Below, one piece after another: positions 1-7,633 of a stretch of DNA of 26,660 nucleotides. A program made the position numbers and the translations under genes. The stretch spans positions 1 to 26,660 of IMG/VR virus record IMGVR_UViG_3300006058_000001; one strand, 5' to 3'. Source of the DNA: a virus. Position 1 is the first letter of the stretch; each line of letters starts with the position of its first letter. The notes beneath the pieces are model-generated. The model searched no databases. It was not told where the DNA came from and saw only the letters and a list, made by a program, of their open reading frames with translations.

Positions 1-36
1 ACCGGTGGCGACAACCAGGTCATGACCGACTGCTGA
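1..36 (+). CDS. O: Capsid scaffolding protein GpO, C-terminal end only (partial)
   Basis: Only the last 11 codons are in the window, read in frame 1 and ending TGGDNQVMTDC before TGA at 34-36. The identification rests on position directly before the P2-type major capsid gene and on an acidic, Asp/Cys-ending tail of the kind seen in P2-family scaffold proteins. In P2 this protein is an internal scaffold with an N-terminal serine protease that matures the capsid. The protease domain lies upstream of the window, so nothing about it can be checked here. Confidence 0.6.
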   Translation, partial: TGGDNQVMTDC

Positions 37-50
37 CAGCCGGCCTACCC

Positions 51-76
51 AAAGCCCCGAACAAAAGCCCCGAACA
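51..76 (+). repeat. Perfect 13-bp tandem duplication in the O-N spacer
   Basis: The 13-mer AAAGCCCCGAACA occurs twice back to back, at 51-63 and 64-76, in the 56-bp spacer between the scaffold stop and the capsid start. It lies just upstream of the capsid Shine-Dalgarno (GAAGGA, 79-84). It looks like a simple slippage duplication that shifts the spacing but leaves the ribosome binding site intact. Confidence 0.9.
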
Positions 77-92
77 TCGAAGGACGACACCC

Positions 93-1103
93 ATGCGCAA
101 CGATACCCGCAACCTCTTCAACGCCTACCTTGGCCAGTTGGCCAAGCTGCACAGCGTGCCGGACGTGACCACCAAGTTCGCCACCGCGCCGAGCGTCACC
201 CAGACGCTGGAAACCCGCATGCAGGAATCCAGTCAGTTCCTCAGCACGATCAACATCTACGGCGTGACCGAGCAGATGGGCGAAAAGATCGGCATGGGCA
301 TCGGCGGGCCAAACGCCGGCACCACCGACACCACCCTGAAAGACCGCGAAACCAGCGACATCACCACCCTCGACGACCGCGGCTACTTCTGCTCGCAGAC
401 CAACTTCGACACCCACCTGCGCTACAGCAAGCTGGATGCCTGGGCCAAATTCCCCGACTTCCAGGCACGCATCCGCGATGCCATCCTCAAACGCCAGGCG
501 CTGGACCGCATCCTGATCGGCTGGAATGGCATCAACCGCGCCGCCACTTCCAACCCGGCCACCAACCCGCTGCGTCAGGACGTCAACGTCGGCTGGCTGC
601 AAAAGATGCGCACCGAAAACGCCGCCCGGGTCATGTCGGAAGTCGCCGAAGGCTCGGGCAAGATCACCATCGGCGCCGGCAAGGACTTCACCAACCTCGA
701 CGCCCTGGTCTTCAGCATGGTCGAAGAGTTCATCGCGCCGTGGTACCAGGAAGACCCGGATCTGGTGGTGATCTGCGGTCGGCAGCTGCTGGCCGACAAG
801 TACTTCCCAATCATCAACAAGGACAACGCCCCGACCGAGATGCTGGCCGCTGACATCGTCACCAGCCAGAAGCGCCTGGGCAATCTGCCGGCAGTGCGTG
901 TGCCGTACTTCCCGGCGCGCGGGCTGCTGGTGACCAAGCTGGAAAACCTGTCGATTTACTGGCAGGAAGGCAGCCGCCGTCGCACCGTCCTCGACAACGC
1001 CAAGCGCGACCGCGTCGAGAACTACGAATCGGTCAACGATGCCTACGTGATTGAGGATCTGGAATGCGCCTCGCGCGCTGAAAACATCGAAATCGCGTCG
1101 TAA
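93..1103 (+). CDS. N: P2-family major capsid protein GpN
   Basis: 336 aa, close to the usual length of P2 GpN. It forms the icosahedral HK97-fold shell around the GpO scaffold, and in P2 the N-terminus is cleaved during maturation. Family features visible here are the N-terminal helix MRNDTRNLFNAYL, the segment SSQFLSTINIYGV, and the glycine-rich stretch around residues 66-75. A segment near residues 223-247 (DPDLVVICGRQLLADKY) is typical of the central domain. The ATG at 93 has the Shine-Dalgarno GAAGGA eight bases upstream. It precedes the terminase small subunit gene by 10 bases, the normal P2 order O-N-M. A long antisense ORF over this gene is a shadow of GC-rich coding. Confidence 0.95.
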   Translation: MRNDTRNLFNAYLGQLAKLHSVPDVTTKFATAPSVTQTLETRMQESSQFLSTINIYGVTEQMGEKIGMGIGGPNAGTTDTTLKDRETSDITTLDDRGYFCSQTNFDTHLRYSKLDAWAKFPDFQARIRDAILKRQALDRILIGWNGINRAATSNPATNPLRQDVNVGWLQKMRTENAARVMSEVAEGSGKITIGAGKDFTNLDALVFSMVEEFIAPWYQEDPDLVVICGRQLLADKYFPIINKDNAPTEMLAADIVTSQKRLGNLPAVRVPYFPARGLLVTKLENLSIYWQEGSRRRTVLDNAKRDRVENYESVNDAYVIEDLECASRAENIEIAS

Positions 1104-1113
1104 GGGGCCGACC

Positions 1114-1812
1114 ATGAGCAACCCTTGCCGCCAACACTTCCAACGGGTCACTGCCGCCATCGAGGCGGCAGCGGCTGAACCCACCCAGACCATGGCCGGC
1201 GCCACGGCCTACGAGCATCAACTCAATCAGTTGCTGCAAGACCGCCTGCGCCTGAAACAGGTGCAATCGAACCAGGGCAAGGCCGAACTCAAACGCCAGT
1301 TGCTGCCCGACTACGTGCCCTACGTGCAAGGCGTACTCGAGGCCGGCCAAGGTGCCCAGGATGAAGTGCTGACCACTGTCATGGTCTGGCGCTTCGATGC
1401 CGGCGACTTCACCGGTGGCCTGGACATCGCCCAGTACGTGCTGCAGCACAAGATGGTCATGCCCGATCGCTTCGCCCGCACCCTCGGCTGCCTGGTCGCC
1501 GAAGAAGTCGCGACCGCCGCGTTCAAGGCGCAGAAGGTTGGCGAACCGTTCGAGTTGGCCATCCTGCACCGCACCGCCGAGCTGACCGATGCCGAAGACA
1601 TGCCCGATCAGGCCCGCGCCAAGCTGTTCCTCGCCATGGGCCGCGCCACCTTGGAAAGCCTCACCGAAGAACTGCCCGGCCAGCCCGGACAGGTGCAAGC
1701 CGGCATCGACCTGCTGAAGAAGGCCATCGACCTGCACGACGCCTGCGGCGGCAAAAAGGATCTGGAGCGGGCCGAACGCCTGCTTAAAAAACACGCTACC
1801 ACCAGTAGCTGA
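1114..1812 (+). CDS. M: Terminase endonuclease (small) subunit GpM
   Basis: 232 aa from the ATG at 1114, preceded by AAGGGG that overlaps the capsid stop. An in-frame longer reading exists but would overlap the capsid gene without a better ribosome site. In P2, GpM works with the ATPase GpP to recognise cos and cut concatemeric DNA for packaging into proheads. The protein is Gln/Ala-rich and largely helical: an N-terminal segment (HFQRVTAAIEAAA), a central conserved block with MVWRFDAGDFTGGLDIAQY, and a C-terminal helix of charged residues ending AERLLKKHATTSS. The N-M-L order fits. I cannot point to catalytic residues from sequence alone. Confidence 0.93.
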   Translation: MSNPCRQHFQRVTAAIEAAAAEPTQTMAGATAYEHQLNQLLQDRLRLKQVQSNQGKAELKRQLLPDYVPYVQGVLEAGQGAQDEVLTTVMVWRFDAGDFTGGLDIAQYVLQHKMVMPDRFARTLGCLVAEEVATAAFKAQKVGEPFELAILHRTAELTDAEDMPDQARAKLFLAMGRATLESLTEELPGQPGQVQAGIDLLKKAIDLHDACGGKKDLERAERLLKKHATTSS

Positions 1813-1916
1813 CCGAGCGTCCCCACGCACCCCGCCGGCTCGGGGCGGATCGGCCAGGCCGCTCCTCCAGAACGTGAAGCCCCGACCACCGGCGACCTAC
1901 AACAGAGCGTAGATCC

Positions 1917-2378
1917 ATGAGCGGATTCATTGCGGGCGGCACGTCCCCCACCGGCCATATCAACACCGATCCCTTTTGGCCCTCGATAGACCTCGACGAC
2001 GTGCGCGGCACATTGCGCATCGACTCCAGCGTCACCCCGATCCGCCTGGAAACCGCGACCATCGCCGCCGCCATCAGCATCAACCGCGAGTTCGCTGAGT
2101 GGCGCTGCACCAAGCAGGCCGAAGGCTACGTCACCCTCGCCGACGTCCCGGCCGAAAAGGTCAACGATCTCTCGCAGTTCGTCCACCTGTACCAGCGCGC
2201 CATCTACGCCGCGACCGGCGCGGAAATCAGCGAACGCTACCGCTCCTACGACAGCACCAACAGCGGCAGTCAGAACGCCGACGACCTCACCCCCAGCATC
2301 GATGAACTGCGCCGCGACCAGCGCTGGGCCGTACGCGACTTCCTCGGTCTGGGCCGCACAACCGTGGAATTGATCTGA
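1917..2378 (+). CDS. L: Head completion/stabilisation protein GpL
   Basis: 153 aa, typical for P2 GpL, which plugs or stabilises the filled head at the portal before tail attachment. The N-terminal segment MSGFIAGGTSPTGH and the following PFWPSIDLDDVRGTLRID match the family pattern. The helical C-terminus includes ELRRDQRWAVRDFLGLGRT. It follows M after a 104-bp spacer, the largest inside this head block, in which I see no gene. Its stop TGA overlaps the ATG of gene X by one base. Confidence 0.92.
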   Translation: MSGFIAGGTSPTGHINTDPFWPSIDLDDVRGTLRIDSSVTPIRLETATIAAAISINREFAEWRCTKQAEGYVTLADVPAEKVNDLSQFVHLYQRAIYAATGAEISERYRSYDSTNSGSQNADDLTPSIDELRRDQRWAVRDFLGLGRTTVELI

Positions 2379-2590
2379 TGGCCGTCTCCGTCCGCGCTCA
2401 ACAAGGCGACACCGTGGATGCCCTGTGCTGGCGTCATTACGGCCGCACGGCCGGCGTAACCGAAGTGGTGCTTGAAGCCAACCCCGGTCTGGCCGATCAC
2501 GGTCCGACACTACCGCAAGGCCTCCCAGTGGAAATGCCCGAAGCCCAAACCGCCGCACCGCAACGGCAGATGGTGAACCTATGGGACTGA
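2378..2590 (+). CDS. X: Tail protein GpX (LysM-like)
   Basis: 70 aa. GpX is a small essential P2 tail protein with a LysM-like fold, placed at the baseplate/tail tip. The sequence shows the typical opening AQQGDTVDALCWRHYGRT, then VVLEANPGLADHGPTLPQG and a C-terminal tryptophan (MVNLWD). The start overlaps the stop of L (TGATG), implying translational coupling. The next gene, the holin, starts after about 45 bases. Confidence 0.93.
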   Translation: MAVSVRAQQGDTVDALCWRHYGRTAGVTEVVLEANPGLADHGPTLPQGLPVEMPEAQTAAPQRQMVNLWD

Positions 2591-2635
2591 CCCACCCGCA
2601 CCGCGCCCCTGAACCCAACCACCCTGGATCATGGA

Positions 2636-2959
2636 ATGAAACGCATGCCTGACCGTCACGAAACCTGGGCCTGGCTCGCTGCCTGGCTTGAACAGCACTG
2701 GCCGACCCTCTACGCCGGCCTACTTGCCCTGATCATCGCAGGCCTGCGGGTCATCTACGGCGGCGGCACCTTGCGTCGAATGGTGATCGAGGCACCGCTG
2801 TGCGGTGCGCTGGCCCTTGCGGTGAGCCATGGCTTGTCGCTGGTGGGGATTCCGGCTTCGACCGCTCCCTTCTTCGGCGGCGTCATCGGCTTGCTGGGCG
2901 TCGAGGGCACCCGTGCTGCGGCGAAAAGGCTCTTCACTCGCAAGGTAGATCAGCTATGA
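2636..2959 (+). CDS. Phage holin (class with about three membrane segments)
   Basis: 107 aa as called from the ATG at 2636; an ATG at 2645 (MPDRHE) is equally possible and has GGA about nine bases upstream. Hydrophobic segments lie near residues 24-41 (LYAGLLALIIAGLRVI), 50-69 (CGALALAVSHGLSLVG) and 75-90 (GGVIGLLGVEG). The C-terminus is basic (KRLFTRKVDQL). This matches lambda-S/phage_holin_3-type holins found in Pseudomonas P2-like lysis cassettes. It should accumulate in the inner membrane and open it at lysis time, releasing the endolysin encoded next. Its stop overlaps the endolysin start (ATGA). Confidence 0.85.
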   Translation: MKRMPDRHETWAWLAAWLEQHWPTLYAGLLALIIAGLRVIYGGGTLRRMVIEAPLCGALALAVSHGLSLVGIPASTAPFFGGVIGLLGVEGTRAAAKRLFTRKVDQL

Positions 2960-3798
2960 CCACCCTCCGCCACGGCGACCGCTCCCAAGCGGTGCGCATC
3001 CTGCAAAAGAACCTCAACCAGCACGGCGCCAGGCTGATCATCGATGGCGATTACAGTGACGTCACCGAAGCCGCCGTGCGTGCCTACCAACTCAAAGTCG
3101 GCCTGGTCGCCGATGGCATCGCCGGCAGCAAAACACAGGCCGCACTCACTGGCGCTGACTGCCGACCGCTGCTTAAAAACGTCGACCTGGTAAACGCCGC
3201 CGAACGCCTCGGCGTGCCGCTGGCCAGCGTCTACGCGATCAACGAAGTCGAAGCGAAAGGCAGCGGCTTCCTCGACAACGGCAAGCCGGTGATCCTGTTC
3301 GAGCGGCATGTCATGTACCGCCAACTGTCGAAGGTGCGGCACGAAGACGACGATGCCGCAGCACTCAAGCACCACGCCGACCAACTGGCCGCAACCAACC
3401 CGGCCATCGTCAATCCCAGGTCGGGTGGTTATGCCGGCGGCAGCGCCGAACACCAGCGCCTGGCCACAGCGCGCCTGATCGACGACACCGCAGCATTGGA
3501 GTCCGCCTCTTGGGGCATGTTCCAGATCATGGGCTACCACTGGCGACGCCTCGGCTACAGCAGCGTGCAGGACTTTGTCGCCGCCATGAGCGCGGGTGAG
3601 TCGCAGCAGTTCGACGCGTTCGTGCGCTTCATCGAGACCGATCCTGTGCTGCACAAGGCGCTTAAGGGCCGCAAATGGGCCGAATTCGCAAAGCTCTACA
3701 ACGGGCCGGATTACCAGCGAAACCTGTATGACATCAAACTCCAGCGCGCCTACGAACGGCACGAAGACTGCGGCTGCGGTCAGGTGGTGGCCGCATGA
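2956..3798 (+). CDS. Endolysin: peptidoglycan-binding domain plus N-acetylmuramidase
   Basis: 280 aa from the ATG at 2956 (ATGA overlap with the holin). Residues 1-65 form a PG_binding_1 domain (LRHGDRSQAVRILQKNL, then DGIAGSKTQAAL). Residues about 75-270 are an N-acetylmuramidase domain (DUF3380/PF11860 type), with the likely catalytic glutamate E99 in EVEAKGSGF, followed by VILFERHVMY and SWGMFQIMG. No signal peptide is visible, so release depends on the holin. The role is cleavage of the glycan backbone of murein for host lysis. It replaces the P2 GpK lysozyme at the equivalent position. The C-terminal CGCG segment is probably disordered. Confidence 0.93.
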   Translation: MTTLRHGDRSQAVRILQKNLNQHGARLIIDGDYSDVTEAAVRAYQLKVGLVADGIAGSKTQAALTGADCRPLLKNVDLVNAAERLGVPLASVYAINEVEAKGSGFLDNGKPVILFERHVMYRQLSKVRHEDDDAAALKHHADQLAATNPAIVNPRSGGYAGGSAEHQRLATARLIDDTAALESASWGMFQIMGYHWRRLGYSSVQDFVAAMSAGESQQFDAFVRFIETDPVLHKALKGRKWAEFAKLYNGPDYQRNLYDIKLQRAYERHEDCGCGQVVAA

Positions 3799-4001
3799 TC
3801 GACTTCGACGCAGTACAACGTTTGAACGTGCAAGACGGTGAGCTGCTGGTGGTGCCACCGGGCAGCGATCAACACGACATGGAACTGCTGTGCGATGCGC
3901 TGTACGTCCAGATGCCGGGCCGCAAGGTCATCATCATCCGCGGCCCGGTGCAGCAGCTGGACGTCGAGGCCATGAACAAGCTCGGCTGGTACCGCGCATG
4001 A
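3795..4001 (+). CDS. Small conserved phage protein of the lysis cassette, function unknown
   Basis: 68 aa, no recognised domain, no signal peptide and no membrane segment. It is compact and mixed alpha/beta in appearance (GELLVVPPGSDQHDMELLC, then RKVIIIRGPVQQLD). It is locked between endolysin and LysB by ATGA overlaps on both sides, so it is almost certainly translated. Genes of this size and position occur in Pseudomonas P2-like prophages and R-tailocin lysis modules, but I know of no assigned function. Confidence 0.75.
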   Translation: MIDFDAVQRLNVQDGELLVVPPGSDQHDMELLCDALYVQMPGRKVIIIRGPVQQLDVEAMNKLGWYRA

Positions 4002-4441
4002 CCACCCTGCGCCAGGCCCTATTCGGCATCGCCCTGCTCGCGGCCCTCGCCTTGTTGGTCTGGAGCCAGGAGCTACGCATCAGCATGGCAAACCAAGACA
4101 CCAGGCTGGCCACCCAGGATGCGACTAACGCCCGGGAACAGGCCGAGCGCCACCTCGCGAACGCCAACGCATTGCGCGCCACCCTGCACCAGGAACGCAC
4201 CGCCCAAGCCACTTTGCGCACTCAGCAAGATCAACTTCGCCAAGGCCTGGCAAAACGCGAACTCACCATTGAGGCACTGAAACGTGAAAACACCGAACTA
4301 CGCAATTGGGCTGCCCAGCCTTTGCCTGATGCTGCTCGCTGGCTGCGCGAGCGCCCCGCCCTCACCGGCGCCGACGCTTATCGTCAGTGGCTGTCCAGCC
4401 GTGGTGCCCTGCACGCTGCCGCCGACCAGCCCACGCAGTAA
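3998..4441 (+). CDS. lysB: LysB, Rz-like inner-membrane spanin subunit
   Basis: 147 aa from the ATG at 3998 (ATGA overlap). A single N-terminal membrane segment (about residues 7-22, ALFGIALLAALALLVW) is followed by a long Gln/Arg/Glu-rich coiled coil (about 30-100) in the periplasm. This is the layout of i-spanins: anchored in the inner membrane, they pair with the outer-membrane lipoprotein LysC and disrupt the outer membrane as the last step of lysis. The LysC reading frame starts inside this gene at 4284. Confidence 0.88.
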   Translation: MTTLRQALFGIALLAALALLVWSQELRISMANQDTRLATQDATNAREQAERHLANANALRATLHQERTAQATLRTQQDQLRQGLAKRELTIEALKRENTELRNWAAQPLPDAARWLRERPALTGADAYRQWLSSRGALHAAADQPTQ

Positions 4442-4538
4442 CGGCGACCAACTCACCGACCAGGATCGTGTCGAAGCCGCATGGGCTGAATGCGCAAGCC
4501 AGGTCGACATGGTTTACCAACATCAGACCCATCAATGA
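4284..4538 (+). CDS. lysC: LysC, Rz1-like outer-membrane spanin lipoprotein (nested in lysB)
   Basis: 84 aa with a GTG start at 4284, in a different frame from lysB, overlapping its last 158 bases and extending beyond its stop. The N-terminus has a signal peptide and lipobox L18-A19-G20-C21 (MLLAGC), so Cys21 should be lipidated. A proline-rich stretch follows (APPSPAP), as in Rz1 proteins. The mature protein has two more cysteines (GCPAVVPC). It should pair with LysB across the periplasm. The stop overlaps the GpR start (ATGA). Confidence 0.9.
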   Translation: MKTPNYAIGLPSLCLMLLAGCASAPPSPAPTLIVSGCPAVVPCTLPPTSPRSNGDQLTDQDRVEAAWAECASQVDMVYQHQTHQ

Positions 4539-5011
4539 ACAAACCCGACAGCCTGAAAGCTCACCTGCTGGCCACCGTGGCCGAACTCAAACACAACCCC
4601 GACCGGCTGCTGATCTTCATCGACAACGGCAAGATCCGCTGCACCGCCGCTGCAACGCTTTCCTTCGAATACAGCTTCGACCTGCAGGTCATCCTCACCG
4701 AATTCGCCGGCCACCCCGACAGCGTAATGCTGCCGCTGCTCGGCTGGCTGAGCATTCATCAATCCGAACTGCTGGAGAACCTGAGCAAGGCGGCTGATGG
4801 TATCCAGTTCGAGGCCGATATCCTGGACAACAGCAAGGTCGATTTGAGCCTGACGCTACCCCTGACTGAACGGGTGGTAGTGGATAAGGATGACCAGGGC
4901 AACACCACCATCCGTCATCCAGGTGAACCGCAGCGAGCCGCTGCATTTCTCAACCCTAACTGGATACCTGGTGCACAAGGTACTTGCAGCGAGTGGGTGC
5001 TTCCGAAATGA
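4535..5011 (+). CDS. R: Tail completion protein GpR
   Basis: 158 aa from the ATG at 4535, coupled by ATGA to lysC. GpR acts with GpS at the head-proximal end of the P2 tail to finish the tail and allow head joining. Family features are the N-terminal KPDSLKAHLLATVAELKHNP, then RLLIFIDNGKIRCTAA and FDLQVILTEFAGH. The C-terminal part has PLTERVVVDKDDQGNTTI and ends near SEWVLPK. It overlaps the start of gene S. Confidence 0.92.
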   Translation: MNKPDSLKAHLLATVAELKHNPDRLLIFIDNGKIRCTAAATLSFEYSFDLQVILTEFAGHPDSVMLPLLGWLSIHQSELLENLSKAADGIQFEADILDNSKVDLSLTLPLTERVVVDKDDQGNTTIRHPGEPQRAAAFLNPNWIPGAQGTCSEWVLPK

Positions 5012-5469
5012 CCAACCGCCTGGAATCGCTGGAGGACTGGGCGACCGGTCTGCTCGGGCAACTTGAACCTGCATCGCGCAACAAGCTCGCCCGAAGCATC
5101 GGCCAGGCGTTGCGCCGCAGCCAGCAAAAACGAATTATTGCCCAGCGCAATCTGGACGGCAGCAAGTTCGCGCCGCGCAAACGGCGAAACCTGCGCGGTA
5201 AACAAGGGCGGGTGAGGCGGAAGATTCAGATGTTCCAGAAACTTCGCACGGCTAGCTTTCTGAAAGTTCAGGGTGACGGTAATGCCATCAGCGTTGGGTT
5301 TACAGGTCGGATTGCGCGAATTGCGCGAGTGCACCAGTATGGTTTGAAAGACCGTGCCGAACATGGGGCGCTGGATGTAAAATACGACCAACGGGAGTTG
5401 CTCGGATTTGGTAAGGCGGACCTAGATCTGATCCGCGACTCCTTACTCCTTCACTTCGCTCGAGGGTAA
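5008..5469 (+). CDS. S: Tail completion / virion morphogenesis protein GpS
   Basis: 153 aa from the ATG at 5008, which overlaps the GpR stop (ATGA); an in-frame upstream extension to 4984 is unlikely. It is very basic in the middle (RSQQKRIIAQRNLDG, then APRKRRNLRGKQG) and has the conserved HQYGLKDRAEHG block near residues 112-123, typical of phage virion morphogenesis (GpS/gpG-like) proteins. It is the last gene before the inserted minus-strand DUF4062 gene, with only 15 bases between the two convergent stops and no obvious terminator hairpin. Confidence 0.92.
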   Translation: MTNRLESLEDWATGLLGQLEPASRNKLARSIGQALRRSQQKRIIAQRNLDGSKFAPRKRRNLRGKQGRVRRKIQMFQKLRTASFLKVQGDGNAISVGFTGRIARIARVHQYGLKDRAEHGALDVKYDQRELLGFGKADLDLIRDSLLLHFARG

Positions 5470-5484
5470 AATAATTTTCAGACA

Positions 5485-6531
5485 CTATTCCGTTTCTGAA
5501 ACACCAACACGCTCTATACCTTCCTTATGAATCGACAAAGGTGCTGTTTTCTTTATTGCACGGAGCTCCACCATGATTTTTTCCCCTTCAGTAGTCAGCG
5601 TCCAAAAAGGAAGAATCTTACCGCTTGTCGACTTAGACACAGTGACTTTTATCAACCCTAAAGCCTGCAGCTGTATGGCCACCGTTTGAAAAACTTGATC
5701 ATTCAGCTCATTTAGGCGAGTACTAATATTATCGCGATCACAAATTGCCACTCTAAGAACATTCTTAACAGAGTCTTGAGGGTACGCCTTAATCAAATAA
5801 GGCGACACATAGTAAAATATCTCTTTCCAAGTAACCGAGGCCACCCAACCAATAGTTCGCACGCCATTAAAATACGAACCACTCAGTTCAAAAAAATCAT
5901 CAAGCCCCGCCAAGTCAGGAACACTATAGACAGTCTCCTGCAAAACTTTAACGCTCGACAACTGCGACTTCAGCGAATCATTCTCTTTTCGCAACTGGTT
6001 TATTTCTTTTAATAGTTCCTCACTAGAACCTTCGCTCGCTCGAACCCAACCCACAGCAGGGAACAGCCTAATAGTTTTAGATAAACTTAGCGCAACTAAC
6101 CCCGGCAATTCGCTACCATTTTGCCAAAACTTCACAAGTCTACCGGTGGATGCTTTACTGCGAAAGTCCTCAAGCTTCTCTCTTGACTCCTCAGAGCTTT
6201 CGGACTTCTCCAAAGAAAGCTTACCTGGACTCCCATGTATTAAAGCAACAACCTTAATCCCTTTCTCGACAGCATAATCATACTCCTTCTCCGTGTAACT
6301 TACCCCTTCAGAACTTATGGTTCCATACCTACCACCAATAATCAAAAGATAATAATCACAATCATCAATTATACTTTTGATAAATGCCCACTGCTCTTCA
6401 TCTGTTGCGGGAAAAAGTTCCATACCTGCGGGAATACAATCCATCTCCATTAAGGTCTGGGTTACGCTTTGACGCTCCTCTTTCAAGTCCGTATATGTTG
6501 AGCTCACGAAAACCTGATAGCGCTTATCCAT
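5485..6531 (-). CDS. DUF4062 protein inserted between S and V; candidate accessory/defence gene
   Basis: 348 aa from the ATG at 6531, which has GGGGG/AAGGGG about six bases upstream; an in-frame TTG at 6537 has no room for a ribosome site. Residues 5-87 carry the DUF4062 hallmarks: [14 protein letters not shown] (7-20), AGMELFP (35-41), [15 protein letters not shown] (57-71) and [10 protein letters not shown] (78-87). This TIR-related, nucleotide-sensing-type fold often sits at the N-terminus of bacterial conflict proteins. A coiled coil follows (about 172-198), and the C-terminal third looks winged-helix-like ([11 protein letters not shown], then [12 protein letters not shown]). The gene is AT-rich and antisense to the late operon, as expected of an acquired lysogenic gene. 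Its biochemical activity is unknown. Confidence 0.85.
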   Translation of the reverse strand: MDKRYQVFVSSTYTDLKEERQSVTQTLMEMDCIPAGMELFPATDEEQWAFIKSIIDDCDYYLLIIGGRYGTISSEGVSYTEKEYDYAVEKGIKVVALIHGSPGKLSLEKSESSEESREKLEDFRSKASTGRLVKFWQNGSELPGLVALSLSKTIRLFPAVGWVRASEGSSEELLKEINQLRKENDSLKSQLSSVKVLQETVYSVPDLAGLDDFFELSGSYFNGVRTIGWVASVTWKEIFYYVSPYLIKAYPQDSVKNVLRVAICDRDNISTRLNELNDQVFQTVAIQLQALGLIKVTVSKSTSGKILPFWTLTTEGEKIMVELRAIKKTAPLSIHKEGIERVGVSETE

Positions 6532-6653
6532 TACCAACCCCCTTTTATAAAATCACAAATCAACATACGAGCCCTGACCCACCACATATATGATTCATCA
6601 TAGTCCATTTACTAAAAAGTCTAATGCAAGCTCCCGTTTATCTTGAAATACCT

Positions 6654-6672
6654 TGTAAGTCACGACTGCACA
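6654..6672 (+). promoter_or_regulatory. Candidate Ogr-activator site upstream of V (PV-like)
   Basis: TGT at 6654-6656 and ACA at 6670-6672 flank 13 bases, within TTGTAA...ACA. P2 late promoters carry a TGT-N12-ACA element bound by Ogr/Delta about 55 bases upstream of the start site. The present element is one base longer but shares TTGTAA and ACA, with the same spacing, with the site upstream of FI. It lies about 55 bases upstream of the preferred V start codon, so a transcript starting 55 bases downstream of the element would have almost no leader. An AT-rich CATAAT lies at 6680-6685. Confidence 0.4.
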
Positions 6673-6719
6673 GTTTCAACATAATGCACTCATCTGCGCA
6701 CAATCGCATGATCCGCGCC

Positions 6720-7292
6720 ATGAACGACTCAGCCACCCTCGCCCGCCTGATCGAAAACCTCATCCGCCCCGGCACCATCACCGCCGTCCAGATGAGGCCC
6801 CCACGCGTGCAGGTCAAAACCGGATCACTGACCACCGCTTGGCTACCTTGGATCGCCCCCCGAGCCGGCGCCGACCGCGAGTGGAGTCCACCAACCCTCG
6901 ACGAACAAGTCATCCTCTTCAGCCCCTCCGGCCAACTCGGCAACGGCTTCGTCCTGACCGGCCTTTTCAGCGACCACATCCCGGCCAACGGCGACCGCGA
7001 AGGTCTACACCGCTGCACCTACCGCGACGGCACGGTGATCGAGTACGACAGCATCGCCCACCACCTGAACGCCACGCTGGCAGAAGGCGGTACCACCGAC
7101 ATTGTCAGCCCCGGCGGCATCCACATCGTCGGTCCGATCACCCATGAGGGCGACTACACCCAGACCGGCAATCAGACCATCACCGGCAAGGTCACAGTGT
7201 CCGAAGACGTGGTCGCCGCCGGTATCAGCCTGGTCAACCACCTGCACGGCGGCGTGATGTCCGGCCCTGGGAAAACAGGTAAACCGGAATGA
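6720..7292 (+). CDS. V: Baseplate spike protein GpV
   Basis: 190 aa from the ATG at 6720 (MNDSATLARLIENLIRPG), chosen because P2 GpV begins with a similar helix; longer in-frame starts exist up to 6624 but their residues look non-homologous. No clear Shine-Dalgarno is visible. GpV is the trimeric membrane-piercing spike: an N-terminal OB-fold region (VQMRPPRVQVKTGSLTTAWLPW, split here by position), then a C-terminal beta-helix region (GGIHIVGPITHEGDYTQTG). The C-terminus HLHGGV is a typical His-rich spike end (metal-binding HxH in P2 relatives). It begins a new late operon after the DUF4062 insertion. Confidence 0.9.
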   Translation: MNDSATLARLIENLIRPGTITAVQMRPPRVQVKTGSLTTAWLPWIAPRAGADREWSPPTLDEQVILFSPSGQLGNGFVLTGLFSDHIPANGDREGLHRCTYRDGTVIEYDSIAHHLNATLAEGGTTDIVSPGGIHIVGPITHEGDYTQTGNQTITGKVTVSEDVVAAGISLVNHLHGGVMSGPGKTGKPE

Positions 7293-7633
7293 ACCGAGAA
7301 ACCGGCGCCGCCCTCAACCTGGTCGAACACATTGCCCAGTCCATCACCGACATCCTGACCACCCGCCTCGGCACCCGTGTCATGCGCCGCGAGTACGGCA
7401 GCCTGCTGCCCGAACTGGTGGATCAACCGTTCAACGACTTCACCCGCTTGCAGGTGTACGCCGCCACCGTTATGGCCCTGATGCGTTGGGAACCACGTAT
7501 CAGCCTGAGCCGTGTGCAACTCGTCGGGGTGAACCTGCAAGGCCAAGCATCGCTGGATCTTGAAGGCACCCTGGTCGACAGCAACCAGCCGCTGAGCCTG
7601 AGCGTGCCTCTGCAATTGGGGGGTAGCGCATGA
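7289..7633 (+). CDS. W: Baseplate wedge protein GpW (gp25-like)
   Basis: 114 aa, ATGA overlap with V. It belongs to the GPW/gp25 family, related to T4 gp25, a baseplate wedge component that nucleates the sheath. The conserved segment ILTTRLGTRVMRREYGSLLPEL (split by the domain, residues about 19-40) and the EPRISLSRV block near residues 71-79 identify it. It is followed by J with an ATGA overlap. Confidence 0.95.
   Translation: MNRETGAALNLVEHIAQSITDILTTRLGTRVMRREYGSLLPELVDQPFNDFTRLQVYAATVMALMRWEPRISLSRVQLVGVNLQGQASLDLEGTLVDSNQPLSLSVPLQLGGSA

Noticed and set aside
45-1205. Long minus-strand ORF (386 codons) over the capsid gene, and similar antisense ORFs over M, J, H, T, D and the primase
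   Set aside because: They mirror GC-rich coding on the plus strand, have low-complexity Gly/Val/Ala/Asp composition and no ribosome sites; the plus-strand genes are clear P2 homologues.
6531-6537. TTG start for the DUF4062 gene two codons upstream
   Set aside because: The GGGGG ribosome site directly abuts this TTG, whereas it is correctly spaced for the ATG at 6531.
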